A stretch of 64,000 nucleotides of DNA from Corynebacterium glucuronolyticum DSM 44120 (GCF_030440595.1 NZ_CP047452.1:2728001-2792000); one strand, 5' to 3'; counted from the first letter of the stretch, positions 45,990 to 54,878 are shown. Numbers and translations: made by a program. The notes: generated from the letters alone by a model not told the origin.

Positions 45990-46598
45990 ATGGCTGATAT
46001 CTACACCCTCCCCGAACTCGACTACGCATACGACGCTCTGGAGCCGCATATCTCCGCTGAGATTATGGAGCTGCACCACTCCAAGCACCACGCAGGTTAC
46101 GTCAAGGGCGCCAACGCCGCGCTCAAGGCACTCGAGGAGGAGCGTGCCGGCGAGGCCAACGCCGACAGGATTCGCGCCTACACCAAGAACCTCGCGTTCA
46201 ACCTTGGTGGCCACACCAACCACTCCATCTTCTGGAAGAACCTCTCCCCCAACGGTGGCGGCGAGCCCACCGGCGAGCTTGCCGAGGCTATCAAGGCAGA
46301 CTTTGGTTCCTTCGAGCAGTTCAAGGCTCACTTCTCCGCAGTAGCCACCGGCCTGCAGGGCTCCGGCTGGGCAGTGCTCGGCTACGACCACCTCTCCGGC
46401 CACCTCATCATCGAGCAGCTCACCGACCAGCAGGGCAACATCTCCGTTAACTTCACCCCGCTGCTCATGCTCGACATGTGGGAGCACGCCTTCTACCTCC
46501 AGTACAAGAACGTCAAGGCCGACTACGTCAAGGCCGTCTGGAACGTCTTCAACTGGGACGACGTGGCAGAGCGCTACGCTGCAGCGAAGGCTAAGTAG
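45990..46598 (+). CDS. sodA: Superoxide dismutase (Mn/Fe type)
   Basis: The 202-aa enzyme begins [34 protein letters not shown] (first metal His) and contains [35 protein letters not shown] and [19 protein letters not shown] (Asp and His ligands). It removes superoxide in the cytoplasm. Start is ATG 45990 behind AAAGGACG. The G in GSGWAVLGY and the following Q give no secure choice between Mn and Fe. Confidence 0.97.
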   Translation: MADIYTLPELDYAYDALEPHISAEIMELHHSKHHAGYVKGANAALKALEEERAGEANADRIRAYTKNLAFNLGGHTNHSIFWKNLSPNGGGEPTGELAEAIKADFGSFEQFKAHFSAVATGLQGSGWAVLGYDHLSGHLIIEQLTDQQGNISVNFTPLLMLDMWEHAFYLQYKNVKADYVKAVWNVFNWDDVAERYAAAKAK

Positions 46599-46622
46599 GT
46601 TCTAGAGGTTCTGGCGAACCCG

Positions 46623-46826
46623 TTAGTTTGTGCGCGGTGCCACTTTTTGTGTTGCTGCGCACTTTTTTATTGCTCTAACTGTGGTGATCACCGCGAGGGC
46701 AAAGAGGGGAACCAGGATGATCCCCATGCTCAGGGCGTTCCAGTCGAGGGCGGTGAACAGGATGACGTCCACGGCAAGCAGGATCCGCAAGCCGATGGCC
46801 AGCAACGGGGACGAGAGGTTTTTCAC
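46623..46826 (-). CDS. Small two-helix membrane protein
   Basis: The 67-aa product has helices LLAIGLRILLAVDVILFTAL and MGIILVPLFALAVITTVRAI and a basic tail. The GTG start at 46826 follows AAGAAGGAGCC. A TATACT box on the reverse strand near 46857-46863 is a probable -10. The family is not recognised. Confidence 0.65.
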   Translation of the reverse strand: MKNLSSPLLAIGLRILLAVDVILFTALDWNALSMGIILVPLFALAVITTVRAIKKCAATQKVAPRTN

Positions 46827-47007
46827 GGGGCGGCTCCTTCTTTTTCTGCGGATTGTGCCAGTATAGGTGGTTTATTGTGCGGTTTCGGGGGTTATGGGCA
46901 ACGTTCGTTTCTTTCCCCAGGGGTGGGTGTTGCTTGGTGTCGGAACGAAAGTTCTTGTCTGACGTATCGGGGGCACCCTGTCTGTGCTGTGTTCTACTCT
47001 TGAGGCC

Positions 47008-48147
47008 ATGAGAACGAAGGCCCTGGTACCCGTCATGGCGTGGTTTGTCGCGGTCATTGTGCTGGCGGTTACGGCGCAGCCCCGCTGGTTTGTCATCCAC
47101 GCGTTCACGCTGGGCGCGGTGACGACGTCGATTGTGTACTGGTCGCAGTATTGGACGGACAAGTTCATGCGGCAACGCTCTGATGCTTTTCGACGCTGCG
47201 TTGCCCTCAATGCGTTCATCCTGCTCATGTTCGTGGGCCAGGCTGTGGAGATGGTGGCGCTGCTCGGCGTGGGCGCTGCGGGGGCTGTCGGGGTACTGGT
47301 GTACCACGGGTGGCGGCTGGCGCGGCAATACCGGCGCGGGCGCCGTTTTTCCAGCTCCGTCGTGGGATACGTGATCGCGGCGGCGTGCTTCGTGGTTGGC
47401 GCGGGGGCGGGTGTGCTGCTGGAATGGTGGCCCTCGGACATGGTGCGCGGGGCGCATGTGGCGTTTACGGTGCTCGGGTTCGTGGGGATCACGGCGCTAT
47501 CGACGCTCGCATTGATGCTGCCGATGGTGTGGCGGACGCAGATGAAGTCCTCGCGGATCGAGGTGGCGATTGCGCTCCTCACGGTGGGTGTGGTGATTGT
47601 TCCCCTGTCTGCGGTGGGGCTCGTTGTGTATGTTGCGGGCTGGCTGTGGGCTGCCGCCGGGTGGGTGCGTGAGATCACCACCGTTCTGCGGGACCCACGC
47701 GACCGCGTGGGATATGCGGCGCTGACGATGGCGATGTCCATCGTGTGGCTCATCGGCGGGCTGGTTACATATGCGTTTTCGGGTGTGGTTCCGACGGAGG
47801 CTCTGGTCATCGGGTTCATCGGACAGCTGCTCATCGGCTCCATGAGTTTCCTGCTGCCCTCGCGGATGGGTGGCGGGCCCGGCGCGGTGCGGGCCGGCAT
47901 GTACGCGCACAACCGCGGGGCGTACTACCGGGTGGTGCTCACGAACTTGGGGCTGCTCGTGGGGTTTCCGGTGCTGGCGGTGGCGTCGTTGGCAATGTTC
48001 CTGCCGGCGCAGTTCGTGTCGAGGCGGGAGCAGCAGGCGGTTATCGCAGGCGAAGCGGAGAAGCCGGACTCGGCGCGCTATAACCCCTGGTGGCAGGTGG
48101 CTGGTGGCGTTTTGACGGTGGTAGCCGTGTGGGCGCTGACGCTGTAA
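47008..48147 (+). CDS. Polytopic membrane protein like the membrane part of actinobacterial copper oxidases
   Basis: The 379-aa protein has about ten helices. RWFVIHAFTLGAVTTSIVYWSQYWTDKFMRQ and IGFIGQLLIGSMSFLLPSRMGGGPGAVRAGM resemble the membrane module found in front of some actinobacterial multicopper oxidase/nitrite reductase-like proteins, but no copper domain is attached here. The ATG at 47008 is preferred over an upstream in-frame GTG, with TACTCT as -10 eight bases before. It is downstream of sodA. Its role is unknown. Confidence 0.65.
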   Translation: MRTKALVPVMAWFVAVIVLAVTAQPRWFVIHAFTLGAVTTSIVYWSQYWTDKFMRQRSDAFRRCVALNAFILLMFVGQAVEMVALLGVGAAGAVGVLVYHGWRLARQYRRGRRFSSSVVGYVIAAACFVVGAGAGVLLEWWPSDMVRGAHVAFTVLGFVGITALSTLALMLPMVWRTQMKSSRIEVAIALLTVGVVIVPLSAVGLVVYVAGWLWAAAGWVREITTVLRDPRDRVGYAALTMAMSIVWLIGGLVTYAFSGVVPTEALVIGFIGQLLIGSMSFLLPSRMGGGPGAVRAGMYAHNRGAYYRVVLTNLGLLVGFPVLAVASLAMFLPAQFVSRREQQAVIAGEAEKPDSARYNPWWQVAGGVLTVVAVWALTL

Positions 48148-48148
48148 A

Positions 48149-48192
48149 TATACTTTCAGGTTTCGGCAGTTTTACGAATTGTTGAAAGTATA
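48149..48192. terminator. Inverted repeat behind the membrane-protein gene
   Basis: TATACTTTCA (48149-48158) and TGAAAGTATA (48183-48192) form a perfect 10-bp stem starting two bases after the stop codon. The AT-rich stem and the 24-base loop make it a weak terminator; it could be a protein site. Confidence 0.4.
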
Positions 48193-48219
48193 GTTTCAGC
48201 AAAATTGTCCGCAAGTCTG

Positions 48220-48250
48220 CTTTTATAACCTTTTAGAACTTTTAGAACTC
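48220..48250. repeat. AT-rich iterated repeat downstream of the ATPase gene
   Basis: CTTTTATAAC followed by two CTTTTAGAAC-type units and ending ACTC. It is the same series as 49431-49470 with one unit fewer, in the same direction. Confidence 0.85.
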
Positions 48251-48258
48251 AGCTCCTA

Positions 48259-49413
48259 TCAGGCGAAATCCTCCTTTGACCACTCCTGGTTGCGGATGTA
48301 CTCACGTAGATACGGTAATTCAAAATCCACGTAACCGTAGCTGGGAGCCGCAATGATTCCCGCTTCTATGAGGCGTGCGCGATAAACGCTCACATACGAC
48401 GCGCCAACGCCAAGACGGTCCGCGATGTCTGACGTGCGGGTTGGGCCGTCGTTGCGCGCCATGACGGCGAGGAACTGGCGATCTTTCCCGGAAAGATCGG
48501 CAAGCGCGGGTTCGTGGACGAGTTGGCCGAGCTTTCTGCGTGCTACGGGGAGGCTCCGAGCGACTGAGGAAGCGGTAATGGCGTTACCTTCCCTGCAAAG
48601 GAATGCCTCTTGACCGACGAGCTGAATCATAAAGGGGTAGCCGGCACATGCCTTTACGGCCTGGTCAAGTGCGGCTGGTTCCCAGGAAAAAGCGAGATCA
48701 AGCAGTGGTTCTTCCAGGGCCCGGCGTGATTCGTCGTCGCTAACCAGACCGAGCTCGATCATATTGGCGCGGCGAAGGAAGGTGACGGGATTAGAGCCAG
48801 CGTCGCTTGCCAATAGTGGTTTCACCGCACTGGGAATGCCTGCCATGGCGACGGCGATTTCGCGATCTTCTCGAACTAGGTGTTGGATCGTGGTGCCAAA
48901 CTCGATGACCTCGTCACGTTGAGAGTGGTGCAGCTCATCCAGCGTGATGAAGACACCCACGGGCTCTTGCCCGAGGTGACGATCGATTTCCGACTGCAGG
49001 GTGAGGAGATCGGTCAACGCTGCTCTAAGCGTCAGCTTTGGCGAATGCTTCTCCGCATCTTCCAGGGTCACACCAAATCCATGTGGGAGGGAGATGCCAC
49101 GGATGCGCGTCCTACTGGAACGCAGCTGTTCAACCGCGATCTGGTACGCGGCGTCGCGAATCCGCTCGATAAAACCGTGCGAAGCGGTTTCCGAGATCAC
49201 CCACCACGAGTGCGAACGCCCGACCTCCTCGAACTTATTGAGAAGCACAGTCTTGCCAACACCACGCGGTCCCGAGACGAGGGAGATCCGCTCGTGTGTC
49301 CCTGGTCCATTGCGAAGCGCTCGGTCACACTCTTCGATCTCTTCTTCCCTACCAACCAGCATGGGCGGGTTCGCACCAAGGGTCGCTCTGTACGGATTAC
49401 GAACGAAATTCAT
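48259..49413 (-). CDS. AAA-type ATPase with C-terminal winged helix
   Basis: The 384-aa protein has a P-loop GPRGVGKT (near residue 50), Walker B VFITLDELHH and an arginine region in the Orc/Cdc6-STAND-like arrangement (MAGIPSAVKPLL sensor). A C-terminal winged helix follows (GPTRTSDIADRLGVGASYVSVYRARLIEAGII). Such ATP-binding DNA-associated proteins are common but rarely characterised in actinobacteria. It lies between two AT-rich iterated repeats. -10 TACACT is 6 bases before the ATG at 49413. Confidence 0.8.
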   Translation of the reverse strand: MNFVRNPYRATLGANPPMLVGREEEIEECDRALRNGPGTHERISLVSGPRGVGKTVLLNKFEEVGRSHSWWVISETASHGFIERIRDAAYQIAVEQLRSSRTRIRGISLPHGFGVTLEDAEKHSPKLTLRAALTDLLTLQSEIDRHLGQEPVGVFITLDELHHSQRDEVIEFGTTIQHLVREDREIAVAMAGIPSAVKPLLASDAGSNPVTFLRRANMIELGLVSDDESRRALEEPLLDLAFSWEPAALDQAVKACAGYPFMIQLVGQEAFLCREGNAITASSVARSLPVARRKLGQLVHEPALADLSGKDRQFLAVMARNDGPTRTSDIADRLGVGASYVSVYRARLIEAGIIAAPSYGYVDFELPYLREYIRNQEWSKEDFA

Positions 49414-49429
49414 GCCCCTAGTGTAGCCG

Positions 49430-49470
49430 ACTTTTATAACCTTTTATAACTTTTAGAACTTTTATAACTC
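49430..49470 (-). promoter_or_regulatory. Iterons over the ATPase promoter
   Basis: Four units of ACTTTTATA/ACTTTTAGA type, 9-10 bases apart, cover the -35 region of the ATPase promoter, whose -10 is AGTGTA complement at 49420-49425. Iterated operators of this kind suggest binding by the gene's own winged helix; that is an inference. Confidence 0.5.
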
Positions 49471-49487
49471 CGCTGTGACCTGCTGTT

Positions 49488-50870
49488 TTAGGGGTTAAGA
49501 TCGGGGATTCCCGGCGCGCCCTGGGCGAGCCAGTGGCGGACGGCGGCGGTGGCGCGGCAATCGTCACGGTTGTAGCGGAGGAGGCGGTCGCGCTCTCTGG
49601 CGCGGTAGAGCTCGATGGACTCCTCGCCGTCGACACCTTCTTCCTCCCAGGTGAAGCCCGCCAGCGGGGCGATGACCTTGAGGCCGAGGCCGTTAGATCC
49701 GACGAGCTGGCTCTTCACCAGCTTGAAGACGTCGATCCACTGGCCGGAGGAGATGAAGGCATTGACCTCCTCGACAGGGGGCACGCCGGGGTAGCCCGCG
49801 AACTTCTTGGCGGAGGTGCGCAGCCAGTGGTTTTCTCCGCCGGAGGCGTAGCAGAAGGCGCAAAAGGATGGCGAAGACGCGCGCATCTCCATGAGGTAGG
49901 ACCAGAACTCGGCAAAGTTGCGGGCCTCGGACTCGCCGCCGAGCTCGCCCCAGGTGACGAAGGGGCGGTAGGTGTGTTGGTCGTACGTGCCCCAGAGGTA
50001 CACGCCGTGGTTGAGGTAGGCTTCCATGTCCACGTCCACCTCAACGTCGAAAAGCGGGGCGGAGGTAGGAACCTTCCGTAAGGCGGGAACCCCGGCGCGC
50101 CACGCGGCGGCGAGCCGATTGCCGGACGCAATGAGCGCGTCGACCGTGTGGATGCCGCGCTGCATGTAAGGGCGGGCCTTATCGCCGGAGAGGAAGAGGG
50201 AGATGTCATCGCGGGCTTCGAGGATTTTCTGGCAATCGAACCAGAAACGGCAACCCTCGCACTCCTTGACGCGACGGGGACCCGTGGGTTCCGGGGTGGC
50301 AAGGGCGCGGTCCGTGGGCACCGCAAGGGGGGCAGTCTCGATGATGGCGCAGAGGGCGAGATCCTGACCTGTGACAAGGGCGATGCCCGAATCGTGACCC
50401 AGGCGGGCGAGCTCACGGTCCGCGAGACTCACCCGATACCCATCGAGCGTATGGTGACGCGGGGCAAGCTTCGCCGTGACCGGCTTACTCAGGCCAACCC
50501 GCTGCGTGGCGACGACCTTGGTCTGCGCCTTCGCGGGATAGAGAAGCTTATGCGTGCTCATGACCAGCGGAGCGTAGGCACCGTTCCAGCGGACGAGGGC
50601 CTCGCAATCCATGTACGGATGGGTGATGACCGTCGTCTGCGCGGCCATGAGCTCGAGGGTATCGAAGAAATCCCCATTGGCGTCTGCGCGGGTGAAAACG
50701 CCACGGTCACCGATCGCCTTCGTGTACGGGAGAAGCCTGACGAGCTGGTCAGCAGCCTGCTGCCGACGCTCGTGGCGGGCCTGGGCCTCCGGCGGGTACG
50801 ACGCATCAGGGAACCGGCGGCGCTGCACACCTTTAAACCGGCACCCCACCAAATCCGAGGCCTGCACCAT
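49488..50870 (-). CDS. TM0106-type RecB-like nuclease
   Basis: The 460-aa protein has a RecB-like N-terminal half with THPYMDCEALVRWNGAYAPLVMSTH and the Cys-rich ECEGCRFWFDCQ. The C-terminal RNase H-like/DEDD exonuclease domain has FDVEVDVDMEAYLNHGVYLWG, FAEFWSYL and the terminal RYNRDDCRATAAV. This matches the TM0106 family of putative nucleases, of unknown DNA role. ATG at 50870. The full length is present. Confidence 0.8.
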   Translation of the reverse strand: MVQASDLVGCRFKGVQRRRFPDASYPPEAQARHERRQQAADQLVRLLPYTKAIGDRGVFTRADANGDFFDTLELMAAQTTVITHPYMDCEALVRWNGAYAPLVMSTHKLLYPAKAQTKVVATQRVGLSKPVTAKLAPRHHTLDGYRVSLADRELARLGHDSGIALVTGQDLALCAIIETAPLAVPTDRALATPEPTGPRRVKECEGCRFWFDCQKILEARDDISLFLSGDKARPYMQRGIHTVDALIASGNRLAAAWRAGVPALRKVPTSAPLFDVEVDVDMEAYLNHGVYLWGTYDQHTYRPFVTWGELGGESEARNFAEFWSYLMEMRASSPSFCAFCYASGGENHWLRTSAKKFAGYPGVPPVEEVNAFISSGQWIDVFKLVKSQLVGSNGLGLKVIAPLAGFTWEEEGVDGEESIELYRARERDRLLRYNRDDCRATAAVRHWLAQGAPGIPDLNP

Positions 50871-50936
50871 GGCTACATACTATATACAACAGGTAAGGTG
50901 GAGGGGTAACACCGACGAATCTTTAAAGGAGCACCC

Positions 50937-51548
50937 GTGGGACTTTTCGGAGCCATCCGCAAGGCACGTGCAAAGACCAAGGCTGAGATCAAAGCCGCAG
51001 AGGCCCGCGCCAAGGCCGATTCCAAGAACGAGCTGAAGCTCAACAAGCTGCTCATGAAGCACGAGAAGAACCTGGCGAAGCACAACGCCAAGCTGGAGAA
51101 GAAGCGCTTCAAGGAAGACACCAAGCTGGCCAAGCAGGAACTGGCGAAGATCCGCGCCGGCCGCTTTAACAAGGACACCGTCAACCGCTACGCAGGCGCG
51201 CTGCGGGCACTCGCACCCCTGGCGATCCCGCTCATCTACCGCGCCGTCACGCAGTGGCGGGAGCAGAACACCAACCGCCAGGCCTCCCAGCTCGGGTTTA
51301 GCGGCGCCGACCTGGCCAGCCACGGCGGGCACGGGGCCCCGCTGAAGGTGCGGATAGATAAGCTGCGCTCGGTTGAGGGTTTGCCTACGGGCTTTAAGAA
51401 GGACGTGGACGCGCGCCTGGACGAGCTCGAGCAGGCCGTGGACAACGCCGAGCACATGACGCCCGAGCAGCGCCGCGCCACCCACCGCTCCATCGGCAAC
51501 GACCTGGACCTCATCGCCTCGCAGATTGACGAGAAGCTGCGGGCTTAA
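50937..51548 (+). CDS. DUF6474-family coiled-coil protein
   Basis: The 203-aa protein begins MGLFGAIRKARAKTKAEIKAAEARAKADSKNELKLNKLL, a highly charged Lys/Ala coiled coil (residues 8-75). RAGRFNKDTVNRYAGALRALAPLAIPLIYRAV follows, the single hydrophobic stretch, then a charged C-terminus. I recognise this as the actinobacterial DUF6474 family; function unknown. GTG start at 50937 behind AAAGGAGCA. A strong terminator follows the stop. Confidence 0.8.
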   Translation: MGLFGAIRKARAKTKAEIKAAEARAKADSKNELKLNKLLMKHEKNLAKHNAKLEKKRFKEDTKLAKQELAKIRAGRFNKDTVNRYAGALRALAPLAIPLIYRAVTQWREQNTNRQASQLGFSGADLASHGGHGAPLKVRIDKLRSVEGLPTGFKKDVDARLDELEQAVDNAEHMTPEQRRATHRSIGNDLDLIASQIDEKLRA

Positions 51549-51557
51549 GTTTGTTTT

Positions 51558-51586
51558 GCGGCCTCCCTTTGGGAGGTCGCTTTTTT
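51558..51586 (+). terminator. Intrinsic terminator of the DUF6474 gene
   Basis: GCGGCCTCCC and GGGAGGTCGC (one G-U) form a 10-bp stem with TTTG loop, followed by TTTTTT at 51581-51586. Confidence 0.92.
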
Positions 51587-51639
51587 CTGTGTGCGGGTTT
51601 CTTGTCCGGTTGGCGATTATGGCCGGTTGGCGATTATGG

Positions 51640-52172
51640 CCGGCTGGCGGGGAGCTGGCGACAAAAGGTAACGCGATGCCGGGTAGCGGTTTCGGCGACC
51701 TGGGGTTTCCGCACATCTGCAGCGACAAACCGTTAACTTTTGTCACGAGCGGTATAGGGCCGCACACAAACCTCTCGCTTTGCAGGGTGGCGGGTGTGAC
51801 GGCTCGGGGTTTCCCGCCCGGTTGGCGAGGAGCTGGCGACAAAAGGTAACGCGATGCCGGGTAGCGGTTTCGGCGACCTGGGGTTTCCGCACATCTGCAG
51901 CGACAAAACGGTAACTTTTGTCACGGGCGGTATAGGGCCGCACACAAACCTCTCGCTTTGCAGGGTGGCGGGTGTGACGGCTTGGGGTTTCCTGCCCGGT
52001 TGGCGAGGAGCTGGCGACAAAAGGTAACGCGATACCGGGTAGCGGTTTCGGCGACCTGGGGTTTCCGCACATCTGCAGCGACAAAACGGTAACTTTTGTC
52101 ACGAGCGGTGTAGAGCCGCACACAAACCTCTCGCTTTGCGGGGTGGGGTTTCCTGTCCGGTTGGCGGGCAGA
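51640..52172. repeat. Three tandem 178-bp repeats, each with an 85-bp element (A, B, C)
   Basis: The elements lie at 51660-51744, 51838-51922 and 52016-52100, exactly 178 bp apart and almost identical. Each begins GACAAAAGGTAACG and ends GGTAACTTTTGTC or a close variant, with the centre GGCGACCTGGGG. The 93-bp linkers (with GGGCCGCACACAAACCTCTC) are duplicated too. No gene lies in 51549-52229 apart from the repeats. Confidence 0.95.
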
Positions 52173-52229
52173 GCAGGCGCCGACAAGGTAGGCTTTAGCT
52201 ATCCGTTTTAAAAGGAGAAAGGAGACACC

Positions 52230-52382
52230 ATGAAAGCCACCCTGATCATCGTTGGCGGTTTTTTCGCATTCTTGGCCATAATCAGCAACGCCCTGTGGCT
52301 GCAGATCGTCTTGGGGATCTGCGCGGTCATCATCTTTGTGGCGGCGTTTACTAAGCGCACGCCAAAAGACGACGTGCGCTAG
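52230..52382 (+). CDS. Small two-helix membrane protein, 50 aa
   Basis: ATG at 52230 follows AAAGGAGAAAGGAG, an excellent ribosome site. The product has two helices (TLIIVGGFFAFLAIIS and LWLQIVLGICAVIIFVAAF) and the hydrophilic end TKRTPKDDVR. It is too short for usual gene calls, but site and composition support it. Its role is unknown. Confidence 0.7.
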   Translation: MKATLIIVGGFFAFLAIISNALWLQIVLGICAVIIFVAAFTKRTPKDDVR

Positions 52383-52410
52383 CCTTCATAGCCGGGGCGA
52401 TGAGGAAGCG

Positions 52411-53049
52411 CTAGAGCACTCCCTGCTCGCGGGCGGCGGCGACGGCGGCGGTGCGGGAGCGGGCGTCCAGCTTGTCGTAAATGTGGACGAGGTGGCTCTT
52501 GACCGTTGCCTCGGAAAGGAAGAGGACGCGGCCGATTTCCTTATTAGAGGAGCCGGCGGCGACGAGGCGGAGGACCTCGAGCTCGCGGGGGGTGAGGGTG
52601 GTCTTGGGGCCACGGACGCGCGTCATCAAGCGGTTGGCGACGACGGGGGACAGGGTGGTGTCGCCCTCGGCGGCGGAGCGGACGCCGGCGATGAGCTCCT
52701 GCGGCGGGGCGTCTTTCAGCAGGTAGCCGAGGGCGCCGGCCTCGATGGCGGAGAGAATATCGGCGTCCGTGTCGTAGTTGGTCACCACGAGGACGGCGGG
52801 CGGGTTCTTCATCGTGCGCTTGATCTCGGCGGTGGCGTCGGCACCCGTGCGCATCTTGGAGCCCTCGGCACCGGCACCGAAGCGCATGTCCATGAGGATG
52901 ACGTCGACGTTGCCCTGCTGCGCTGCGGCGATGGCATCCTCGGCAGTGGCGACCTCGCCTACAACCTCAATGTCAGAGGCACTGTCGAGGACAGCTTTGA
53001 GCCCCATGCGGACGATTTCGTGGTCATCGGCAAGCAAGACGCGGATCAT
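52411..53049 (-). CDS. hrrA: NarL-type response regulator, HrrA orthologue
   Basis: The 212-aa protein has a receiver domain with IRVLLADDHEIVRMGLKAVLDSA, the phospho-acceptor Asp in VILMDMRF, VTNYDTDAD and YLLKDAPP. A LuxR-type helix-turn-helix follows (LTPRELEVLRLVAAGSSNKEIGRVLFLSEATVKSHLVHIYDKL). It is close to corynebacterial HrrA as I recall it, the heme-responsive regulator of heme oxygenase and respiratory genes. Its start overlaps hrrS by 4 bases. Confidence 0.88.
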   Translation of the reverse strand: MIRVLLADDHEIVRMGLKAVLDSASDIEVVGEVATAEDAIAAAQQGNVDVILMDMRFGAGAEGSKMRTGADATAEIKRTMKNPPAVLVVTNYDTDADILSAIEAGALGYLLKDAPPQELIAGVRSAAEGDTTLSPVVANRLMTRVRGPKTTLTPRELEVLRLVAAGSSNKEIGRVLFLSEATVKSHLVHIYDKLDARSRTAAVAAAREQGVL

Positions 53050-54254
53050 GACAGTGTTTCATCCTTTCGTTCGTCCCTCATTGTATTGATAATAGGCACC
53101 GCGACGCTAATTGCCGTCCCCTGGCCTGGGGTAGATTCTATCGCCAAGGTTCCGCCGACCTCGCGGGCGCGCTCGCGCATGGCGTCGAGGCCGATGTGGC
53201 CGAGGCCGCGGGGGCGGGCGGCGACTTGGGCGGGGTCGAAGCCGACGCCGTTATCGACGACGTCGAGACGCACCTCGTCGGGGTCGTAGGTGAGGGTGAC
53301 AAGGGCGGCGGTGGCCTGCGAATGCTTGACGACGTTGCCGAGCGCGCCCTGGGCGATGCGGAGGAGGGTGGTTTCCGTACGCATGGGGAGCTGGCGGTCC
53401 TCGCCCTCGACGGAGATGTTGACGTCGACAGACTCGATGTTCTCGGCGATGCGCTCGAGCGCGCCCTCGAGGTTTGTTTTGGCCAGGGCTGCGGGCTGGA
53501 GGGCAGCGATCATGGCGCGGGCCTCGGCAAGGTTGTCCGCTGCGGACTTCTTGGCGATGGCGATCTTCTTCAGGGGCTCCTCCTGCGGCTTGCCGGACTT
53601 GATGTCGGCCTCTGCGACGGAGAGGAGCATCTGGATGGAACTTAACCCTTGGGCGACGGTGTCATGGATCTCGTGCGCGATGCGCTGACGCTCGGCGGCC
53701 ATGCCGGCCTCGTGCTCCGTCTGCGCCAGCTGCGACCGCGTCTTCATCAGCTGGTCAATGAGCTCCTCCTTCTCCGCGGACATGCGCCACATGCGGCGGA
53801 AAATGAAGGCGATGCCGATGGTCACCACGCCACCGAGGAGGGGCCCGACGACCGCGCCGACGGTGATACCCGTGGGGATATTTGCGACGATCACGATGCC
53901 CGTGGCGCCCAGGATCGCCGCCGTGGACGTGCGCTCATCGAAACTGCGCAGGTAGACGAAGTACAGCGCGGCCACGAGGTACACCGCCGAGAGGTGATGC
54001 GGCAGAAGCAGGATCCACAGCGCCGTCAGCCCGAACGCCCACAGGCCGTGCTGGGTGGAATTTAGCTGGTGGAAGAAGTGGTTACCCGCGTAATAGATCG
54101 CGCCGAAGGTCACGGCCAGGAAGCTCACCTGCATGAACTCCAGGATCCCGACGGTCAGCGACGTCGCCACCGTCACGGCGAGGAGGAGGGCGGTGATGAT
54201 GTGGATTCCCACTGTTATATAGGAAAACCCGGGCGCGTGTCTGTTCGTGGCCAT
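53046..54254 (-). CDS. hrrS: Sensor histidine kinase, HrrS orthologue
   Basis: The 402-aa protein has about six N-terminal membrane helices (residues 10-160), where heme would be sensed. A HisKA_3 dimerisation domain follows with phospho-acceptor in RIAHEIHDTVAQGLSSIQMLL. The HATPase has GALGNVVKHSQATAALV, VVDNGVGFDP and GLGHIGLDAMRERAREVGG. It works with HrrA in heme-dependent control. The start lies 18 bases from the start of the divergent DUF2020 gene. Confidence 0.88.
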   Translation of the reverse strand: MATNRHAPGFSYITVGIHIITALLLAVTVATSLTVGILEFMQVSFLAVTFGAIYYAGNHFFHQLNSTQHGLWAFGLTALWILLLPHHLSAVYLVAALYFVYLRSFDERTSTAAILGATGIVIVANIPTGITVGAVVGPLLGGVVTIGIAFIFRRMWRMSAEKEELIDQLMKTRSQLAQTEHEAGMAAERQRIAHEIHDTVAQGLSSIQMLLSVAEADIKSGKPQEEPLKKIAIAKKSAADNLAEARAMIAALQPAALAKTNLEGALERIAENIESVDVNISVEGEDRQLPMRTETTLLRIAQGALGNVVKHSQATAALVTLTYDPDEVRLDVVDNGVGFDPAQVAARPRGLGHIGLDAMRERAREVGGTLAIESTPGQGTAISVAVPIINTMRDERKDETLS

Positions 54255-54259
54255 ACAGG

Positions 54260-54265
54260 TATCCT
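54260..54265 (+). promoter_or_regulatory. -10 box of the DUF2020 gene
   Basis: TATCCT lies seven bases before ATG 54273, in the leaderless arrangement. It overlaps the hrrS upstream region, so the two divergent genes probably influence each other. Confidence 0.45.
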
Positions 54266-54272
54266 ATGCCCT

Positions 54273-54764
54273 ATGTTCAAACGGCTTGCCTTTATACCCG
54301 TGTTGTTTTTGGTTGGGTGTTCCGCAGAAGAGGTTCCGTCGCAGGCTCCGGAGCCTGTGGTAAAGGAGGTCCAGGCTGAGGATGGGGAGTGCCCCTACCT
54401 GGATAGCCAAGCGGTAGCCCAGATGAATGGCCAGAAGGTGCTACGAGTGGGCGTCGACAAGCAATTTGAGGTGCCGGCGTGCCAGTTTTGGTCTTATTGG
54501 GAGGAACCGCAACTGACGGTGATTGTGCGGGAGATGGCGAGTGAGGGCGGGGCGCGGGCCGTGGTCGACCACTATGCGCCGGTGGCGGAGACGTCGCCGG
54601 CTGAGGAGCCGGAGGGGTGGAGCGGCGGGCGCGGGCCCGTGGAGGGGGGCGCGGTGTATGCCGTGAGCAAGGGGGCGACGGCCGTGGTTGTGCTCACTGA
54701 CCAGGAACAATCGGTGAAGGCGCAGCTTGTGGCCGAGGAGACGATCAGGAACCTACAGCTCTAG
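54273..54764 (+). CDS. DUF2020 lipoprotein
   Basis: The 163-aa protein starts with a lipoprotein signal, RLAFIPVLFLVGC-S (lipobox LVGC at residues 12-15). The corynebacterial DUF2020 domain follows: GECPYLDSQAVAQMNGQKVLRVGVD, then VPACQFWSYWEEPQLTVIV, with the two Cys that pair in the family. It sits on the outer face of the inner membrane. Its function is unknown. The long in-frame extension upstream is excluded by the lipobox and the -10 box. Divergent from hrrS. Confidence 0.8.
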   Translation: MFKRLAFIPVLFLVGCSAEEVPSQAPEPVVKEVQAEDGECPYLDSQAVAQMNGQKVLRVGVDKQFEVPACQFWSYWEEPQLTVIVREMASEGGARAVVDHYAPVAETSPAEEPEGWSGGRGPVEGGAVYAVSKGATAVVVLTDQEQSVKAQLVAEETIRNLQL

Positions 54765-54875
54765 CTCGGCCTCGAGTTCCTCCAGGCTGATTGTCCCTAT
54801 TTCCCCACGACGAGCAGCCTCAGCTTCCTCCTCGAGTATGCGGATGTATTCCAACTCCGAACCAGTCACGGCCAT
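54753..54875 (-). CDS. Acidic 40-aa peptide
   Basis: The ORF (SELEYIRILEEEAEAARRGEIG...) is highly acidic and helical, starts three bases after the stop of the 52-aa membrane peptide, and overlaps the 3' end of the convergent DUF2020 gene by 12 bases. Its start has no obvious ribosome site, so it depends on coupling. It may be real but is the weakest gene of this operon. Confidence 0.35.
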   Translation of the reverse strand: MAVTGSELEYIRILEEEAEAARRGEIGTISLEELEAELEL

Positions 54876-54878
54876 ATT

